Part shown: positions 34,606 to 37,065 of the stretch, in pieces
Layout of the letters: each line of letters opens with the position of its first letter
How positions within the stretch are numbered: the stretch's first letter is position 1
NCBI GenBank assembly: GCA_021773975.1
Contig: JAJFJN010000055.1
Location: 1-37,065 of the forward strand
DNA from: Gammaproteobacteria bacterium
Lineage (GTDB): Bacteria > Pseudomonadota > Gammaproteobacteria > Chromatiales > Chromatiaceae
DNA length: 37,065 nucleotides
Direction: 5' to 3'
Made by a program: the position numbers and the translations under genes
The notes under the pieces: generated by a model
Seen by the model: only the letters and a program-made list of their open reading frames with translations
Told to the model about the DNA's origin: nothing
Database searches by the model: none

Positions 34606-36402
34606 ATGTCTGTAACCCGCTTATTTAGCAAAAGCTTAACCGTATTTATTATCACAGCCTTAACTGGCTGCCAGGGGTTGCCGCAAAAAGAGCCATCATC
34701 AGCCTCTATTTCCATCAATTTTCCAAGCTTTACTAATAACGCATCTAATAACACACCCCCCACACAGCCCAGTGAAGAGGATGTTATAGAGGCTACCTCT
34801 GAGAGCGGAAACATCTCCGCACTACTCGCCACAACAGATCCTGTCTTCATAGAACCCACCGAACCAGTACTGGAACCCGCCCCAGACTTCTCCACCGATG
34901 AAGCAGAAGATACAGCCGAAACCGTGGCTGCTGAAACACCCCTCTTACATAAACCTATCGAGGAAGCTCCGCCTCTCGATCTATGGGGGCGCACACTCTC
35001 TAACTTCCGACTCCCGATCCCTAATAATTCACGCATCGATCATGAGTTTAAGTGGTTCACCTCACATGCCGATTATGTAAAACGTATCCAGACACGCGCC
35101 CAACCCTATCTCTATTTTATTTTAGAAGAGATTGAGAAAAGAAACATGCCCAGCGAGCTGGCACTATTGCCCGTCGTAGAAAGCGCCTTTCAACCTTTTG
35201 CCTATTCACCAGGGCGAGCGGCTGGCCTATGGCAATTCATTCCATCCACAGGCAAACATTATGGCCTAAAACAAAATTGGTGGTATGACGGGCGACGCGA
35301 TGTGGTTTCTGCAACCAGAGCCGCTCTGGATTACCTACAATCCCTCGCCAAGCGCTTTGATGGTGATTGGGAGTTAGCTCTGGCCTCATATAATGCAGGC
35401 GCTGGCACTGTATCAAAAGCGATCAAAAAGAATAAACGCCGAGGCAAAGCAACCGATTTTTGGTCATTAGACCTGCCACGAGAGACCAAAAGCTATGTAC
35501 CACGCCTACTGGCTTTTGCCCGGCTACTCGCTGAATCTAACAAACTAGGCATTCACTTTACACCACTACCAAACCAACCTCACTTTGCTAGCGTAGATAT
35601 TAACTCACAACTGGATCTTGCACTTGCTGCTGAGATGGCAGAAATCACCATTCAGGATCTCTATCACCTCAACCCAGGATTTAACCGCTGGGCCACTGAC
35701 CCTCAAGGCCCTCATCGGTTGCAGCTTCCGGTCGACAAAGTCGATACATTCAAACAAAAACTGGCCGCTTTGGATAACAGCAAACGCCTAAGCTGGAAAC
35801 GCTATAAAATCAAAAATGGTGATAACCTGGGTGCAATTGCACGCAAACACAACACTACAGTCGCCGTACTACAACAAGTTAATAAAATCCGTAAAACACG
35901 GATTAGAGCAGGCAAACATCTGCTGATCCCCGTCTCAACCAAAAACCTGAGCCACTACGCATTCAGCGCCCAACAACGTAAAAGCCGCATTCAAAACAGT
36001 TCAAGAAGCGGCAATAAAATTAGCTACACCGTTCGCTCAGGAGATACTCTGTGGGACATTTCCCGTAGCTATAATGTCAGCCATCGTAAGTTAGCTAAAT
36101 GGAATGGGATGGCTCCTCGGGATGTTCTTCGCCTCAATCAAAAACTGGTTATCTGGGTAAAGGAAAAACAGACAAAAAACATAACTATCGCAGCGCTCCC
36201 TCCTCACATGAGTACCAGCCCTACAACAAAACGTAACTCGTTAAATTATCGCGTACGCAAAGGTGACTCCTTATCACGCATTGCCTCTCGCTTTAATGTC
36301 TCTGTGCAAGATCTTAAAAAATGGAACACCCTACCAAATAAATACCTACAACCAGGGCAAAAAGTTAAGCTTTATGTAGATATCACGCAGCAGGCGCTTT
36401 AG
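34606..36402 (+). CDS. mltD: Membrane-bound lytic murein transglycosylase D
   Basis: MltD cleaves peptidoglycan glycan strands to 1,6-anhydromuropeptides. The protein has 598 residues. The signal sequence ends in the lipobox LTGC (Cys22). A low-complexity spacer (30-120) precedes the SLT domain (about 160-300) with catalytic Glu192 (LLPVVESAFQPFA), GLWQFIPSTGKHYGL and ASYNAGAGTVSKAI. Three LysM repeats follow (about 399-443, 473-518, 547-591). E. coli MltD has two LysM in 452 residues; the longer spacer and third LysM account for the difference. GGAG precedes the ATG. The gene is divergent from yafS. Confidence 0.95.
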   Translation: MSVTRLFSKSLTVFIITALTGCQGLPQKEPSSASISINFPSFTNNASNNTPPTQPSEEDVIEATSESGNISALLATTDPVFIEPTEPVLEPAPDFSTDEAEDTAETVAAETPLLHKPIEEAPPLDLWGRTLSNFRLPIPNNSRIDHEFKWFTSHADYVKRIQTRAQPYLYFILEEIEKRNMPSELALLPVVESAFQPFAYSPGRAAGLWQFIPSTGKHYGLKQNWWYDGRRDVVSATRAALDYLQSLAKRFDGDWELALASYNAGAGTVSKAIKKNKRRGKATDFWSLDLPRETKSYVPRLLAFARLLAESNKLGIHFTPLPNQPHFASVDINSQLDLALAAEMAEITIQDLYHLNPGFNRWATDPQGPHRLQLPVDKVDTFKQKLAALDNSKRLSWKRYKIKNGDNLGAIARKHNTTVAVLQQVNKIRKTRIRAGKHLLIPVSTKNLSHYAFSAQQRKSRIQNSSRSGNKISYTVRSGDTLWDISRSYNVSHRKLAKWNGMAPRDVLRLNQKLVIWVKEKQTKNITIAALPPHMSTSPTTKRNSLNYRVRKGDSLSRIASRFNVSVQDLKKWNTLPNKYLQPGQKVKLYVDITQQAL

Positions 36403-36743
36403 TTTAAAACCCCTCACCAAAGCCAAGGCATTTGTAAGGATTTTCTGAAACATCACCCAAACAACAAATCGTTACCACAGTAGTGACGTTCAAAATGCCG
36501 CTGCTGACAATATTTCTAATAATATTGTATCAAGTTGTTTTTAAAGAAAATAACGCATAAAATCCCAACTATTTAATCAAAACAAACATCCTTTAAAAAT
36601 GATATTTGTCACCACATAACCCAACCCCCCTCAGCTTGACAGCAAGAGACCACGTCACGTATAAAACCCCGCAATAACCGAGGTGAAGGATTAAAAAGGA
36701 TCTGCCCCGTAATAAAAAACAGTAACAGGGGAGTTCCAGGAGC
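36403..36743. other. 341-bp gene-free stretch
   Basis: AT-rich, with no protein gene or clear terminator after mltD. Near its right end CCCC-GT (36705-36710) can pair with AC-GGGG (36725-36731), which would bury the GGGGAG ribosome binding site (36728-36733) of the next frame in a small hairpin. I see nothing else. Confidence 0.45.
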
Positions 36744-36959
36744 ATGCTTAAGCATTTCTTTTCTTTATTCACTGCACAGTCAATTTCAACTCAATCTAAC
36801 CTTGTCAGCACCTTACACCGACAGAATCTTTCTCCCCATATATCAATCCTTCTTTTATCTTTGCTTGCATTAACCAATGGAGCGATTGCTGCCACTGTTG
36901 TACCAGGCTACACGCCAGGTGAGCTATCTAGTGTCCATCCAGAAACACTAACGCATTGA
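36744..36959 (+). CDS. Short exported peptide or truncated 5' end of a larger gene
   Basis: A 71-residue frame with a good ribosome binding site (GGGGAG at 36728-36733, 10 bases before the ATG). It has a long signal-like start with a hydrophobic stretch (ISILLLSLLALTNGAIAA, about 34-51) and then only some 20 residues (TVVPGYTPGELSSVHPETL). The GYTPGELSV-type start recalls the beginning of mature SpvB/RHS-like secreted proteins, so it may be what is left of a larger secreted protein. No other frame continues the sense within the window. Confidence 0.4.
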   Translation: MLKHFFSLFTAQSISTQSNLVSTLHRQNLSPHISILLLSLLALTNGAIAATVVPGYTPGELSSVHPETLTH

Positions 36960-37065
36960 AATAAATAGAGAAATATCGAATAAACGCAGTGAAAAGCCCG
37001 GTGAAATAAGGTATGCTTTTAACTCAAGCTATTGATTCAAAAGAAAAACCTTAAAACACCGGAGC

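Overview
The window looks like a piece of a gammaproteobacterial chromosome with an accessory block at its left end. The housekeeping genes (truD, rmuC, mtaB, xthA, dnaQ, rnhA, mltD, an LpxL-type acyltransferase) are gammaproteobacterial in type. A DUF1631 protein, a PilZ protein and a multihaem c-type cytochrome would fit a free-living or symbiotic environmental gammaproteobacterium with respiratory or sulfur metabolism. I cannot name the species from sequence alone.

Left accessory block (1 to about 9,920). It opens with a long hairpin-forming repeat and a 36-bp near-palindrome, then the broken end of an XRE antitoxin-type gene and a fragment of a Fic-family gene. A three-gene co-directional cluster follows (692-7270): a UvrD-like helicase with a RelE-like N-terminus and an ankyrin-like segment, a SNF2-family ATPase whose start overlaps the helicase stop, and a SWIM zinc-finger protein with a basic linker and an XRE-type helix-turn-helix. 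The two large genes are richer in G+C than the core genes (35 of 60 bases in 721-780 and 39 of 60 in 5221-5280, against 26 of 60 in 16201-16260). Downstream lie a decayed 3' half of tRNA-Arg(ACG) with a terminator, repeated TTATTGGACA motifs, pieces of at least three or four different insertion sequences, and 14 perfect copies of CTTTAG. I read this as an acquired island whose helicase/SWIM cluster is the best candidate here for an undescribed (probably defence-related) system. That function is inference.

Core block (about 10,000 to 37,065). smrA and truD converge. Upstream of truD on the minus strand come a terminator, a membrane-anchored very acidic repeat protein translationally coupled to a von Willebrand A protein, and an LpxL-like acyltransferase. 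On the plus strand lie DUF1631, PilZ and a glycine-zipper lipoprotein, then rmuC (minus) and mtaB (plus), followed on the minus strand by a small unknown gene, xthA, a small exported protein and yihY. A tight minus-strand operon (TetR regulator, MMPL/RND exporter, LolA-like protein, DUF1302-like outer-membrane protein) with an operator-like inverted repeat looks like a trans-envelope export system for a hydrophobic substrate. A hexahaem cytochrome made of two trihaem modules follows, separated by a perfect terminator hairpin from yafS-rnhA-dnaQ (minus). mltD is divergent from that cluster. The window ends with a small secreted or truncated reading frame behind a strong ribosome binding site.
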